The notes under the pieces are model-generated. The model was given only the letters and a program-made list of their open reading frames with translations. It did no database searches and was not told the origin of the DNA. From JAXHTY01 sp034189225 (lineage in GTDB: Bacteria; Desulfobacterota; Desulfobacteria; Desulfobacterales; Desulfosudaceae), in contig JAXHVL010000026.1 in assembly GCA_034189225.1 (NCBI GenBank), forward strand, positions 13,502 to 77,501: 64,000 nt of DNA, written 5' to 3'. The first letter of the stretch is position 1. Each line of letters starts with the position of its first letter. Of this stretch, positions 17,916 through 27,593 are shown in pieces. The position numbers and the translations under genes were made by a program.

Positions 17916-19340
17916 TTACAGGAGATTGTTGCGATCCAACCGCCATTTGCGGTCATTGACATAAATCAAAACAAATCCCAAGGCCATCCACATAAAAAGA
18001 GAAGCAAACGGCATATACAGCAGCACCATACCACCCGTTGTTGCAATAATCGGGACCCAATCAGGACGCCGAGGCTTTGAAAGCACCTTGCATGCAAGCC
18101 AGTAATTAAGCTGCCCAAAAAGAAGCCAGGAAAAAAGAAGGGCAACAATCAACACCTCAGGCGAATGATGGCGGAGCAAAAAAATAATGATCAGGTCAAC
18201 AGCCAGTTTTAAGCCCGTAGAAAAAGTACTTAAATAGGGCTTTCCAGCGGCGACAAACACTGATGTCATAACCGGTAATATCAACCGGGAGAATTGTCCC
18301 AGCAACAGGATCGAAGCAAAAAAAGAGGCCTTTGACAATTCTTGAGAAAAAAAATAACCGATAAAAGGCTTGATTAAAATCACCAGCGGTAAAACGACCA
18401 TAAATGAGATTAGGTGCAGCCGCTTTTCCCATTTTGCGAAAAATTCTCCTGCCTGTATAATGCCTTGAGAATGCAGCGTTGTACTCATTTTCGGAAGGAT
18501 CAGGGCTTCTCCCATAGCGTTCAAGCGTGCAGGATAAAGTGTGAGTAAAAATGTAAAAGAGAGCAGTTGATAGGTACTTTCCGAGTAAACATCTTTTAGT
18601 AATATGATCGGACAATTGTCAAAAGCCAAAACGAATAGTGCGCCAATACTCAACAATAGAGAAAACCGGATGAGCTCCCGCCATGAAACGACGTTAGACG
18701 GGCTGAATGACGGTAATGATGAACCGGTTGACATTTTTCTGTTCCAGATCACAAGAGCCAAACCATATACACACGCAGACAATAAATAACCCATTGTAAT
18801 CATACAAAAAAGTTCAGATAAAGAATCGGTCTCAACAACATAGGCCACAAAAAGAAACAGCGCGCCTATAAAAACCATCTCATATCGCTGTAACCCCCTG
18901 AAAATTGCCTGAAATAAAAGAAAAATGCCTTGAGCGACCAATAAAAAACAGGCCCAGAAAATCGTTTGAATATCAATTCCGCCACCAAAAAGTCTGAGAT
19001 AAAGCCACAATCCGATTGCGGCAAGTAACAACAAAACCATTTTAATCGTAAGCCCTTGAAAAATGAGCGTCATGCATCTATTTCTATCCTGCTGTGCCGC
19101 ATATATGGCAAGATACCGCATCAACGCACCGTGAAGTCCGACCAGTGTGAACGCCAGCGCCAAATTAATACTTGCATAACAGTATGCAAAATCGCTGAAT
19201 TGCCCCGGAAAAAATGAAGCACGTCTCATCGCGATAAATTGAAACAGAAGTAAGGTGATAAAATGACCGGCGACCCAAACCAATGAACGGTAAGATGTCT
19301 TGGGTATGGTCGTCTGGCTGGCTGGATTGCTCATCATCAT
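17916..19340 (-). CDS. Polysaccharide flippase (Wzx/MOP-type) membrane protein
   Basis: This 474-residue, highly hydrophobic protein has roughly 12-14 membrane segments and the pattern of the polysaccharide transporter (MOP) superfamily: an N-terminal helix followed by FAYCYASINLALAFTLVGLHGALMRYLA, and repeated pairs of helices. Such proteins flip lipid-linked oligosaccharides to the outer face of the inner membrane. It is downstream of galE on the same strand, separated by about 80 bp, in a four-gene glycan group with two glycosyltransferases. Three ATG codons in a row (19340, 19337, 19334) leave the exact start open. Confidence 0.78.
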   Translation of the reverse strand: MMMSNPASQTTIPKTSYRSLVWVAGHFITLLLFQFIAMRRASFFPGQFSDFAYCYASINLALAFTLVGLHGALMRYLAIYAAQQDRNRCMTLIFQGLTIKMVLLLLAAIGLWLYLRLFGGGIDIQTIFWACFLLVAQGIFLLFQAIFRGLQRYEMVFIGALFLFVAYVVETDSLSELFCMITMGYLLSACVYGLALVIWNRKMSTGSSLPSFSPSNVVSWRELIRFSLLLSIGALFVLAFDNCPIILLKDVYSESTYQLLSFTFLLTLYPARLNAMGEALILPKMSTTLHSQGIIQAGEFFAKWEKRLHLISFMVVLPLVILIKPFIGYFFSQELSKASFFASILLLGQFSRLILPVMTSVFVAAGKPYLSTFSTGLKLAVDLIIIFLLRHHSPEVLIVALLFSWLLFGQLNYWLACKVLSKPRRPDWVPIIATTGGMVLLYMPFASLFMWMALGFVLIYVNDRKWRLDRNNLL

Positions 19341-19421
19341 TTATGCCAAAGAAGGCTACTCGCTCCCTAAAAAAGTCATGATACAACACCTGTCAATATT
19401 ATCTAATGGCGCATATTTTTT

Positions 19422-20450
19422 TTAACGGTTCCGGTAATTTTGCTCCCATCGCCATGCAGAACGCAGCATTTCCTCCAGGGAACGTTTGGCTTTCCATCCC
19501 AATACTTGATTGGCAAAAGACGTATCACTCCAAATCTGTTCGGCATCACCAGGTCGCTGCTTTTTGATTCTGTAATTCAGGGCGATTCCGGAAACTTTTT
19601 CAAATAATCGAATAACTTCCCTTACTGAATACCCTTTACCGGTTCCCAAGTTAAAAACTTCAAAACCGGCCTGATTTTCTCCAGTTACTAAACGGTGTAT
19701 CGCCCTTAAATGAGCGTTCGCAAGATCTACTACATGAAGGTAATCACGAATACAAGTCCCGTCTGGCGTGTCATAATCATCCCCGTAGACATCAAAACAA
19801 TGTCTCACTCCGACCGCAGTCTGAGTAATACTCGGAACCAGATTATTCGGTAGCCCTAACGGCAGTTCCCCGATAAATGACGTCTCATGAGCACCTATGG
19901 GATTAAAATAGCGTAAAGAGAGGGCTTGCAAAGAAGGAGTGGCTTGGACGACATCCCGTATTATACTTTCTGATATCTGTTTTGTCTTACCATATGGAGA
20001 CGTATTGGATTTAAAAGGACTTTTTTCGGTAACTGGCAGTTCATCAGGTTGCCCGTATACAGTGCAAGAGGAGGAAAACACAAGATGGGAAATTCTGTTG
20101 ATCACCATCTCTTCCAGCAGATTGATTAGGGACAGAACATTATTTCGATAATACTTTAAAGGATTGTCAACGGACTCCCTTACCGATTTAAAGGCGGCAA
20201 AATGTATCACCGCTTTGATATTTGCATGATTTTGGAAAAAAGCACTCAGCGCCTGACGGTTTTTTAAGTCAAGTTTCTCAAAGATCGGCCTTTTACCGGT
20301 AATTTTTTCTATCCCCTCCATTACATGGACTTCAGAATTTGAAAGATCGTCCACGACAATTGCTTCATACCCGTTATTTAATAATTCTACAACCGTATGA
20401 GAACCTATGTATCCAGCTCCGCCCGTTACCAGAATATGCTCTTGCGTCAT
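19422..20450 (-). CDS. galE: UDP-glucose 4-epimerase
   Basis: This 342-residue SDR-family enzyme interconverts UDP-glucose and UDP-galactose in the cytosol. The NAD-binding motif is GGAGYIG (residues 10-16). The catalytic set is visible as SSSCTVYG (126-133) and Tyr153-x3-Lys157 in SPYGKTK. LRYFNPIGAHETSFIGE and GTCIRDYLHVVDLA are also characteristic of GalE. Length is normal for the family. It supplies galactose-type donors to the adjacent glycosyltransferases and flippase. The assignment is strong; specificity for N-acetylated sugars cannot be excluded. Confidence 0.95.
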   Translation of the reverse strand: MTQEHILVTGGAGYIGSHTVVELLNNGYEAIVVDDLSNSEVHVMEGIEKITGKRPIFEKLDLKNRQALSAFFQNHANIKAVIHFAAFKSVRESVDNPLKYYRNNVLSLINLLEEMVINRISHLVFSSSCTVYGQPDELPVTEKSPFKSNTSPYGKTKQISESIIRDVVQATPSLQALSLRYFNPIGAHETSFIGELPLGLPNNLVPSITQTAVGVRHCFDVYGDDYDTPDGTCIRDYLHVVDLANAHLRAIHRLVTGENQAGFEVFNLGTGKGYSVREVIRLFEKVSGIALNYRIKKQRPGDAEQIWSDTSFANQVLGWKAKRSLEEMLRSAWRWEQNYRNR

Positions 20451-20648
20451 CGCCTCACCATAACTTTACACAATATTTCTAAAAAATTCTTAAGCGTTCG
20501 GTAATAACACAACAGCACAGGGTATGTACCATTTCAAGTCCGAACACTACAAGTTTATATAGTTTCCCCTCTCGCTTTAGTCACATTTTCATACCTTCGC
20601 CTCACAGTTTTTACGCTCAAACGATTTGCAAAATCGGCCGGGTGTGGC

Positions 20649-21581
20649 CTATTTCAACCACTTCATTTGAATATTTTTAATTAACCATACGGGAAAAAGA
20701 AAAAAAAACGGAACAACAAGTCCGACGCTTGCAAGATAAGCAACCCATTTCTTGACAGACGTCAACCCAAGGTGGTTATTTTTTAAAACGATACCAATGA
20801 GAAACAACGGATAACAGGCAAAAAATTTTAGGGTAGTGTAGTGTTTAGCCAGGACATAAAAACGATTCCATGTGATACGAGTCATTTTGACAAATTGATT
20901 GAATGAACCGATTTTCTTGGGGACTTGATTGTGGTATAAGCCAGTTTGCGGAGAAACGATTATTCGCCCTCGCTTGCTGAGACGCAAGGACAATTCTGTG
21001 TCTTCACAGTACATCGAAATTTCAGCATCAAACAAGTCTTCCTCCGGCCCAATCGCTTTTCGCCGGATAAAAGCCCCGCCGCCCGAGACAAAATTTCCGT
21101 CCTGGACCACCGGTGCGATACGCTTATAAGCAATGTATCCAAATATTGTAAGACTATACACGTAAGCAGGCATATTTTCCATCGGGATGGAGCGCCACTC
21201 ATCTAAGGACATGATCCATGGCATTATCATGTTGGTATTGAGAGCCACCACCTCTGAATATTTTTCAAACAGGGCGGTACTTTCCCGAAGAAAAGACGCA
21301 TCCAGAATCGTATCTTGATTCACACAGCAAATAATATCACCCGTGGCAAATTGAAAGGCAACATTGTTACTTTTAACAAACCCCAACGTCTCCTTTCCTT
21401 CAATTAAAGTGACCCAGCGATAGTGCTTTTTTATGATGTCAACCGTCGTATCTGAAGAATTATCATCTCTAATAATGACTTCTATGGTTCCGCTGGGTAT
21501 TTCAAGTGCTGCAATGGAATCAAGCAGTAAAACGATATCGTCTTGACCGTTAAATGTAGATATTAAAAAAGATATTTTCAT
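20649..21581 (-). CDS. Family 2 glycosyltransferase (rhamnosyltransferase-like)
   Basis: This 310-residue protein has a GT-A domain followed by a hydrophobic C-terminus. It begins with ISFLISTFNGQDDI, has the nucleotide-binding IIRDDNSSDTTVDI segment, NQDTILDASFL as the DxD-like region, and MYCEDTELSLRLSKRGR as the catalytic-base segment. The last 60 residues contain two hydrophobic stretches that would place it at the membrane. The order and spacing suggest it is transcribed with the upstream polyprenol-phosphate-type glycosyltransferase and possibly galE. Sugar and acceptor are unknown. Confidence 0.87.
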   Translation of the reverse strand: MKISFLISTFNGQDDIVLLLDSIAALEIPSGTIEVIIRDDNSSDTTVDIIKKHYRWVTLIEGKETLGFVKSNNVAFQFATGDIICCVNQDTILDASFLRESTALFEKYSEVVALNTNMIMPWIMSLDEWRSIPMENMPAYVYSLTIFGYIAYKRIAPVVQDGNFVSGGGAFIRRKAIGPEEDLFDAEISMYCEDTELSLRLSKRGRIIVSPQTGLYHNQVPKKIGSFNQFVKMTRITWNRFYVLAKHYTTLKFFACYPLFLIGIVLKNNHLGLTSVKKWVAYLASVGLVVPFFFLFPVWLIKNIQMKWLK

Positions 21582-21639
21582 ATAGAGGACGAATCAAATA
21601 AAGTTATAATCGTATACTCCGTATAAAGTATTTTTTCGT

Positions 21640-22683
21640 TTATCTCCACCAACTTCTTATCACGATCTTCGCAAAATTGAGTCCGTACTTCCAGTCCTTG
21701 CCTTTTTTGCTTTTTCCGTATCTGCGCTTTCGAATGGTAATCGGTGCTTCGCCGACGCGAAAGCCTGATTTTGAGGCATTGATCAGGAGTTCACTGGTAT
21801 GGTACTGATCTTCCCCCAGATAAACCCGGCTGACAACATTGGTTCTAAATGCGCGAAAACCACTGGAGGGGTCTGTAATTTTCAACCCGGTGAGGCGATT
21901 GATAAAAAAGCTAAAAAAATAAATCCCGGCCAGGCGGAAAAAACTGTCTTTTTCACGACTGCCGATAATACGTGAACCTATCACAATATCATACCGGTCT
22001 GCAATCAATGGCGCGAGCAAAGCGGGGATTTCGCCGGGGTCATGCTGACCGTCGGCGTCCATGGTAATGCAAACATCCACACCGGCTTTTTCCAGGATAT
22101 CATAGCCAAAACGCAAGGCGGCACCGCCGCCCCTGTTAATGGGTGAACGTACTGCAAAGGCGCCGGCAGCCAGGGCAATATCATAGGTAGAATCCCTGCT
22201 GCCGTCATCAACCACGACAACACAGATCTTTTTATCCTCTATAGCGGCAGGAATACGGGGGAGGAGTTCACGCAAATTATTCTCCTCGTTGTATGCGGGG
22301 ATTAAAACGGCAGCATCAACCCCCTTCAATGTGTCATCAATTTTCTCAAAAAACTTTTCAATGCTCACCGCCCGGACAAAGCGATCAAACTGATACTTCT
22401 GTTTCAGAAAAGCGATGCGCATAAAAATCACAAAAAACCACAGCACGATCACAGCAAAAATCAGCAGTGCCAGCAGTCTTCCGCGTTCCGCACCTTTGAG
22501 GGCAAGCATTCCCTGAAGGATGTTCACTATGGAAGGATCAATAGAAAGCGCAACCAGAAACATTCCGGATGCGGAAAAAAGAAAAAAGTTGAGCCGGTTC
22601 CACTTTTCCCCGCGGAATAACCTGAAGCTCAGGAAAAAGAGAATTATCCCCAGCGCAAGACCAAGAATTCTGAGGTTTGACAT
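21640..22683 (-). CDS. Membrane-attached glycosyltransferase, polyprenol-phosphate sugar synthase-like
   Basis: This protein of about 347 residues begins with three hydrophobic segments of DUF2304 type (ILGLALGIILFFLSF, LFSASGMFLVALSI, LLALLIFAVIVLWFFVIFM). A DPM1/DolP-mannose-synthase-like GT2 domain follows: VLIPAYNEENNL, VVVDDGSRDST, ITMDADGQHDPGEI and DPSSGFRAF. Such enzymes load a sugar onto a polyprenyl phosphate. Having the membrane part in front of the catalytic part is less common than a separate DUF2304 gene. I chose the ATG at 22683; an in-frame TTG at 22698 is also open. It is the first gene of the minus-strand glycan group. Confidence 0.85.
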   Translation of the reverse strand: MSNLRILGLALGIILFFLSFRLFRGEKWNRLNFFLFSASGMFLVALSIDPSIVNILQGMLALKGAERGRLLALLIFAVIVLWFFVIFMRIAFLKQKYQFDRFVRAVSIEKFFEKIDDTLKGVDAAVLIPAYNEENNLRELLPRIPAAIEDKKICVVVVDDGSRDSTYDIALAAGAFAVRSPINRGGGAALRFGYDILEKAGVDVCITMDADGQHDPGEIPALLAPLIADRYDIVIGSRIIGSREKDSFFRLAGIYFFSFFINRLTGLKITDPSSGFRAFRTNVVSRVYLGEDQYHTSELLINASKSGFRVGEAPITIRKRRYGKSKKGKDWKYGLNFAKIVIRSWWR

Positions 22684-22822
22684 GCCATACTCTCTCAAAT
22701 ATTGTAGGTTATAGTGAGATTATTCATAAAACCAAATAAAGTCAAATACGAAACTCGTCGTTATAAAATCTTCTATCAGGAAAATAAATACGCTCTCTTT
22801 TATGCTGTTTTTCTGCAAGTTA

Positions 22823-22831
22823 TGATATAAT
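22823..22831 (+). promoter_or_regulatory. Extended -10 promoter element before the receiver-DUF1566 gene
   Basis: TGA-TATAAT at 22823-22831 is a consensus extended -10 box 72 bp upstream of the start at 22904. No good -35 is present, which is tolerated with an extended -10. Confidence 0.4.
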
Positions 22832-22903
22832 TAGCATAATAAGGCAGGGGTTTATATCTCACCGTCATCTTGCATTTGGGTTCGAAGCAGATAAGGGGTT
22901 TGA

Positions 22904-25312
22904 ATGAAAAAGATACTCGCCGTTGATATTGACGCCATCACAATCAACATCATATCGAGCCTGATGACTGAGCACACCACCGACTTTGAGATCCTGACCA
23001 CGGATAAGATGGAGGAGATGCATGATATTTTTAAAAGCCTCTCCGTTGATGTAGCCATCATCGATATTAAAAAGCCCTCGACCAACGACATCGAGATTCT
23101 GAAATTCATTGCCAAGACCTATACCAAAACGCCGCTGATCGCGATGACCGCTTTTGAAACCATCGAGATTGAATCCGCCATCAAGTCCATCGGGTCCCTT
23201 CAGTATTTTGAAAAACCGGTGGACTTCAAGGAACTGGCCGATAAAATCGCCGAGGTCCTGGAAAGCAGCGTCAGAGGGGAAATTCACGGCATAAGCCTTG
23301 CCTCTTTTCTTCAGATGTCGGAAATGGAAAAAACCTCCTGCTCACTCAAGGTCAAAACCAGTGAAAAGGAAGGCCGCCTGTTCATGATCAAGGGCGCACT
23401 GATTGCCGCCGAAGCCGGAGAGTTAACAGGCAAAGACGCGGTCTATGAAATTCTGGGATGGGACAGCCCGGTCATCGAGATCGAAGACGCCGAGCCCAAC
23501 CGTAGAAAAGAAATCAGCACCCCCTTGATGAGCCTTCTCATGGAAGGACTTCGGCGAAAAGACGAAGAGAGCGGGAAAGTCGACAAATCCAAAATATCCG
23601 CCCAGAAAGCCAAGAACATTTCCATTGTGTCAAGCGCCGATCGCATCAAAGGCATTGTCAAACCCCAAAAAGAAAAGGATACACCAGAAACAGGCCCAAA
23701 ACCCGAAACCGGTGATATTCCCCAAGACTTCGGGGAATATATGGATGCCCAGGGCAAAATTACAGATGCCGGAAAGCTCCTGAAACGGAAACGGATCATT
23801 GCCAATACCCTGAAAATTGCTGCCGGCATGATCATTCTCATTGCCATTGCCCTCACCTGGCAGTTTATGGTCAAGCCCTGGCTGGTGCAACGCAATTACG
23901 AAAAAACCATTGCTCAGGTCCGGAATGCCGGCGGGCTGCAGAGCAAACTGGGCATCCTTAATGACTATCTCACCGCCCACCCAGACAGCCAATATGCCTC
24001 AAAACTCCAACAGATAAAAAAGGAGACGCTGGAAGCGATCAAGACCCGGGATTTTGAACAGACCCTGGAAAAAGTGGACAAGCTGGCTATCAATGAGGAT
24101 TACAAGGCGAAAGCCGAGGCGATTTACAATAACTTTCTCAAACAATACCCCGACAGTAATTTCGCCCGGGAGATCCAAGAACGAATCGCTGAAATTCCGG
24201 CTATTATTGATGACGCCGAATTCCGGGCGCTTATGGATATACCGGCAAATCAATACAGCAAACGCCTGACGGCTTACCGGCAGTACCTGAAGAATCATCC
24301 CGACGGCAAGAACACCCCCAAAGTACAAAAAATGATCACCCGCCTGGGGGAAAACCTGTTTCAGCATATTAAAATTAAAAAAAGCCAGTGCGATGAAAAA
24401 AACAAATGGCAGCCATGCATTCTGCTCTGTCAATATTTTACAAAAAATTTTCAATCCCATAAACGCCTGGATGAAGTCAAACAGCTCCGCAAGACCATGG
24501 AAGATCAACGCGACCTGATCCGGCTGACGGCAGAAGCCGCGGAAAATGAAGAATACTCCCAGAAAACAAAACAGCTATACCAGCAATATCTGAAAAAGAA
24601 TCCGGATACAACGATCCGGTCAACGCTGGAAGCAAGAATCGCCCGGATCGAAAAAAAGCAAAACCAGGAAAAAACATGGAACGATCTGCTTGCCTACGTC
24701 CAGAACAATGAAAACAGTGTTTTTAAACGCACGGGAAAGATGGAACAGTATATTAAAAGCAATCCGCCCTCAGTATACGCGGAGGAAGCAGCGTCCATCC
24801 TTTCCTGGCTGAAAAAAGAAAAACAGGAAGAACTGGACCGAATCGCCCGGCAAAAAGCCCTGGCCGAGAAAAAGCGGCAGAAGAAGGCGGACCTTGATCG
24901 CAAAAAAGATAAAATACGGGAACGCATAAAAAAAGCCGGCAACCGCTATGTGGAAAAAGTCACGAACACGATAACCGATACACAGACCGGCCTTACATGG
25001 TGCATGCTGGATTCTTTCTCAGCAACAGGCGAGTGCATGGATCATAAATCCGCCACTAAATATGTCGACAACCTGAATACCGGCGGATTTGACGACTGGC
25101 GACTGCCGGATCCCAGCGAACTCATGGTGATATACAACGACACCCCCCGATTCCCGGCAGAAGGCGCCAACTGGTACTGGACGAATGAAGTTTTTTCAGC
25201 AGCATGGCAGAAAAAAGCACATATCGTAAAACTCAATCCCAACGGTCATTGGATTAAGTCTGAAGTCCTCCTCCTGGACCGTTGTGGGGGTGTAAGAGCG
25301 GTCAGGCCGTGA
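22904..25312 (+). CDS. Receiver-DUF4388-transmembrane-coiled-coil-DUF1566 fusion protein
   Basis: This 802-residue protein combines modules rarely seen together. Residues 1-120 form a response-regulator receiver domain, with the acidic pair Asp8/Asp10, phospho-acceptor Asp54, Thr82 and Lys104. Residues about 125-215 match DUF4388 (GEIHGISLASFLQMSEMEKTSCSLKV). A linker leads to one membrane segment, TLKIAAGMIILIAIALTWQF, near residues 300-320. Residues 330-690 are helical, tetratrico-like or coiled, rich in Lys and Gln. The C-terminus is a DUF1566/Lcl domain (GLTWCMLDS, GGFDDWRLPDPSEL, RCGGVRAVRP), probably periplasmic. A cytosolic phospho-signal could thus be joined to an external ligand-binding lectin-like domain. 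No histidine kinase is adjacent. Start ATG at 22904. Confidence 0.8.
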   Translation: MKKILAVDIDAITINIISSLMTEHTTDFEILTTDKMEEMHDIFKSLSVDVAIIDIKKPSTNDIEILKFIAKTYTKTPLIAMTAFETIEIESAIKSIGSLQYFEKPVDFKELADKIAEVLESSVRGEIHGISLASFLQMSEMEKTSCSLKVKTSEKEGRLFMIKGALIAAEAGELTGKDAVYEILGWDSPVIEIEDAEPNRRKEISTPLMSLLMEGLRRKDEESGKVDKSKISAQKAKNISIVSSADRIKGIVKPQKEKDTPETGPKPETGDIPQDFGEYMDAQGKITDAGKLLKRKRIIANTLKIAAGMIILIAIALTWQFMVKPWLVQRNYEKTIAQVRNAGGLQSKLGILNDYLTAHPDSQYASKLQQIKKETLEAIKTRDFEQTLEKVDKLAINEDYKAKAEAIYNNFLKQYPDSNFAREIQERIAEIPAIIDDAEFRALMDIPANQYSKRLTAYRQYLKNHPDGKNTPKVQKMITRLGENLFQHIKIKKSQCDEKNKWQPCILLCQYFTKNFQSHKRLDEVKQLRKTMEDQRDLIRLTAEAAENEEYSQKTKQLYQQYLKKNPDTTIRSTLEARIARIEKKQNQEKTWNDLLAYVQNNENSVFKRTGKMEQYIKSNPPSVYAEEAASILSWLKKEKQEELDRIARQKALAEKKRQKKADLDRKKDKIRERIKKAGNRYVEKVTNTITDTQTGLTWCMLDSFSATGECMDHKSATKYVDNLNTGGFDDWRLPDPSELMVIYNDTPRFPAEGANWYWTNEVFSAAWQKKAHIVKLNPNGHWIKSEVLLLDRCGGVRAVRP

Positions 25313-25498
25313 AAAGTCCTCATGGTCAACAAAAAGCAACTCCCACCAAACCTGACAAAATAAGCTGCAATCTTTGCTCAATGAGTGAGCGACTTTGCCA
25401 TCAAAGTTGGCCGACGAATCTCCCTTGACATATTATTGCTTCCAGTCGAAAATAGCGACATCTTATAATGAGTGGACAATATACTGGGGCAGTCTTAT

Positions 25499-26725
25499 AT
25501 GCCTGTTTATGAATACACGGCCATAAACGCCAAAGGGAAAACGGTTTCCGGGATTATTGATGCGGATGGGGAGATGGCCGCCAGGGAGAAACTGCGGGCG
25601 GAGAAGATTTTTCCCGCCTCCATCACGGAGGCCTATGATGAAAAGGGGAAAAAGGGCCGGCTGCACTCTCGGGGGATCCGGCTCTTTTCGGGGATCAAGG
25701 CCGGTGAACTCACCATGATGACCCGCCAGCTCTCCACGCTGGTTGGCTCAGGCTTTCCCCTGGTTTCGGCGATATACGCCCTGATACCCCAGGCCGGGTC
25801 GCCTGCCCTGAAACGGGTACTTTCCCGTCTGAAGGATGCCATTGAAGAGGGCAACAGCTTTGCTGATGCGCTGAGCAATTTTCCGGACGTCTTTTCCCCC
25901 GTCTATATCAACATGGTACGTGCCGGAGAGGCATCGGGGACGCTGGAAATCGTTCTGGAACGCCTGGCGGAGATCAATGAAAATCAGCAGAAGCAGAGGA
26001 ACCAGATCAAATCCATCCTGGCCTATCCCGCGATCATGACCCTTCTAGGCGGTGGTATTCTGTTTTTTCTGCTGACCTACATCGTGCCGCAGTTGACATC
26101 CATTTTTTCAGACATGGGCCAGGCGCTTCCCGCCCCCACCCGGTTTATTATTGCGGCCAGCGACTTTCTTAAAGCCTATTGGTGGCTTTTAATGATTGGC
26201 CTGGTCATTATTTACGTGTCCGTCAAACGCATCCGGAAAACGCCGAGGGGGGTTTATACCACAGACCGCTTCCTGCTGTTTCTCCCCGGAATCGGCACAC
26301 TGGCACGAAAAATTGCCGTGGCGCGCTTTTCCGGCACTCTGGGATCGCTGCTGGAAAACGGGATACCTATGCTCACGGCCATGGATATTGTGAAAAACAT
26401 CGCCGGCAACGTGCTTATCGCTGACGCCATCAAAGAAGCCTCGGATAAAGTTGAGAAAGGCATGGGGCTGGGGGTGAGCCTGGAAGAGACGGAACAGTTT
26501 CCGCACCTTTCCGTGCAGATGATTAAAGTCGGGGAACAGAGCGGTGACCTTGAAGACATGTTGAAACGCACGGCCGACGTTTTTGAAAACGAGGTTGAAT
26601 CCGCGCTGGTGGGCCTGACCTCGCTGCTGGAGCCACTGATCGTGGTCCTGATGGGGGTGGTCATCGGGTTTATCGTTCTGGCCATAATTCTGCCGATTTT
26701 TGAAATCAACCAGCTGGTGGGCTAG
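25499..26725 (+). CDS. gspF: Type II secretion inner-membrane platform protein GspF
   Basis: This 408-residue protein is the polytopic platform component that couples the GspE ATPase to pseudopilus assembly. It opens with MPVYEYTAINAKGKTVSGIID, the usual GspF start, and has the duplicated T2SSF domain: MTRQLSTLVGSGFPL and FSGTLGSLLENGIPML repeats, each with GEASGTLE/GEQSGDLE. Three membrane segments include the terminal VLMGVVIGFIVLAIILPIF. I chose the ATG at 25499 by alignment to that start and a GGGG site upstream. It stands alone on the plus strand, while all other gsp genes are on the minus strand and converge on it. Its TAG stop lies at the edge of a MITE-like repeat end. Confidence 0.93.
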   Translation: MPVYEYTAINAKGKTVSGIIDADGEMAAREKLRAEKIFPASITEAYDEKGKKGRLHSRGIRLFSGIKAGELTMMTRQLSTLVGSGFPLVSAIYALIPQAGSPALKRVLSRLKDAIEEGNSFADALSNFPDVFSPVYINMVRAGEASGTLEIVLERLAEINENQQKQRNQIKSILAYPAIMTLLGGGILFFLLTYIVPQLTSIFSDMGQALPAPTRFIIAASDFLKAYWWLLMIGLVIIYVSVKRIRKTPRGVYTTDRFLLFLPGIGTLARKIAVARFSGTLGSLLENGIPMLTAMDIVKNIAGNVLIADAIKEASDKVEKGMGLGVSLEETEQFPHLSVQMIKVGEQSGDLEDMLKRTADVFENEVESALVGLTSLLEPLIVVLMGVVIGFIVLAIILPIFEINQLVG

Positions 26726-26761
26726 TGTCATGTCAATTGTCAAATGTTAATAAAATCCGGA

Positions 26762-26838
26762 TGGAAGGCTAAAGCCTTCCGCTACATGTGCATTCTTATG
26801 CCGCCATCGGCAAGTGTAGCGGAAGCCTTCAGGCTTCC
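26762..26838. repeat. Facing hairpin pair, family C, copy 1
   Basis: GGAAGGCTAAAGCCTTCC with a following GCTACATG, then TGTAGC leading into GGAAGCCTTCAGGCTTCC, forms two hairpins pointing at each other. A second copy with the same layout lies at 54697-54790. Just downstream of gspF, the first hairpin could also reduce read-through. Confidence 0.7.
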
Positions 26839-26920
26839 AGGTTCTCCAGGTGGCATAAATAACAATTTCCAACCCGGTTCCCACGCTCCTGCGTGGGAAC
26901 CGGTAACGGCAACTGGACAG

Positions 26921-27121
26921 CAACACGTGCCCAGCCACTTGCAGCGCAGCCGAGCAGGAGTGATTTTTTCGGAAGACGCGCGCAGACTGTTTGAGCAGAC
27001 GAGGCTTAACGCATTTGCACAAAAGGACAGGCGAGTTTCTGCCCGCACCGAAAAAACCATCGCTGCGAGGGTAGCCGAAGGCCCAGCTGCGGGGCGCCCT
27101 TTCTTTTGCATACTTTTCTTT
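26921..27121. repeat. About 200-bp dispersed repeat, family D, copy 1
   Basis: The sequence from CAACACGTGCCCAGCC to GCATACTTTTCTTT is repeated in the opposite orientation at 61680-61880 with scattered differences. It includes the frequently seen phrase AAAGGGCGCCCC and the AAAGAAAAGTATGCAAAAG edge. No gene is contained. Confidence 0.75.
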
Positions 27122-27593
27122 GATGGTCTCGTAAAAAGTCTGATTTTTTGATCATGAAGCGCATGAAGATCATGAAGAAATAAAAAATTAACAATAATTT
27201 CAACTTCATGCTCTTCATGTTCTTCATGGTTGAAATAAAAATATCTCTTTATGGTACTTTTTACAAAGCCGTCTTCTTTGGGCGAGCAAAGAAAAGTATG
27301 CTCGTAAACCCATGCAACGTAGCCTGTCGAAAGGCGATAGACATCCAGTTTCTCGTGTCCAAGCGCCGTATCTCTTCGATCCCGATAGCGATCCCGATTT
27401 CGATTTGGATTATCCTAACCACGAAGACACGCGGCATTGCCTTTTGACTTTTCTTCGCGATTGTGGTATATTTATAGATGTAAACATCCGACCCCAGAGG
27501 GGCCGGTTTTGGTTATCCCTATAAGGGGTATTGTTTATAGTCTGAACTCACCTTCGTATCCTTCGTGAACTTCGTGGTTCAATACTGCCGGTA

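Larger units (their letters stand above)
26724..27593. repeat. Mosaic of short palindromic repeats between gspF and the TPR gene
   Basis: This 870-bp gap has no credible gene. In order it holds: an end of MITE-like element B (26724-26736); a pair of facing hairpins of family C (26762-26838); a 200-bp repeat of family D (26921-27121); a GTAAAAAGTC fragment of family H (27131-27140); a CATGAAG/CTTCATG inverted repeat (27152-27230); a fragment GGGCGAGCAAAGAAAAGTATG (27280-27300); an alternating GATCCCGATAGC run near 27380; a CCCCAGAGGGG hairpin near 27493; and CTTCGTG repeats (27550-27580). Many of these match sequences elsewhere in the window. The area looks like a landing site for successive repeat insertions. 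Confidence 0.75.

Noticed and set aside
26724..27593. Possible CRISPR array because of many short palindromes
   Set aside because: Repeats are of different families and not evenly spaced; no regular spacer pattern and no cas genes.
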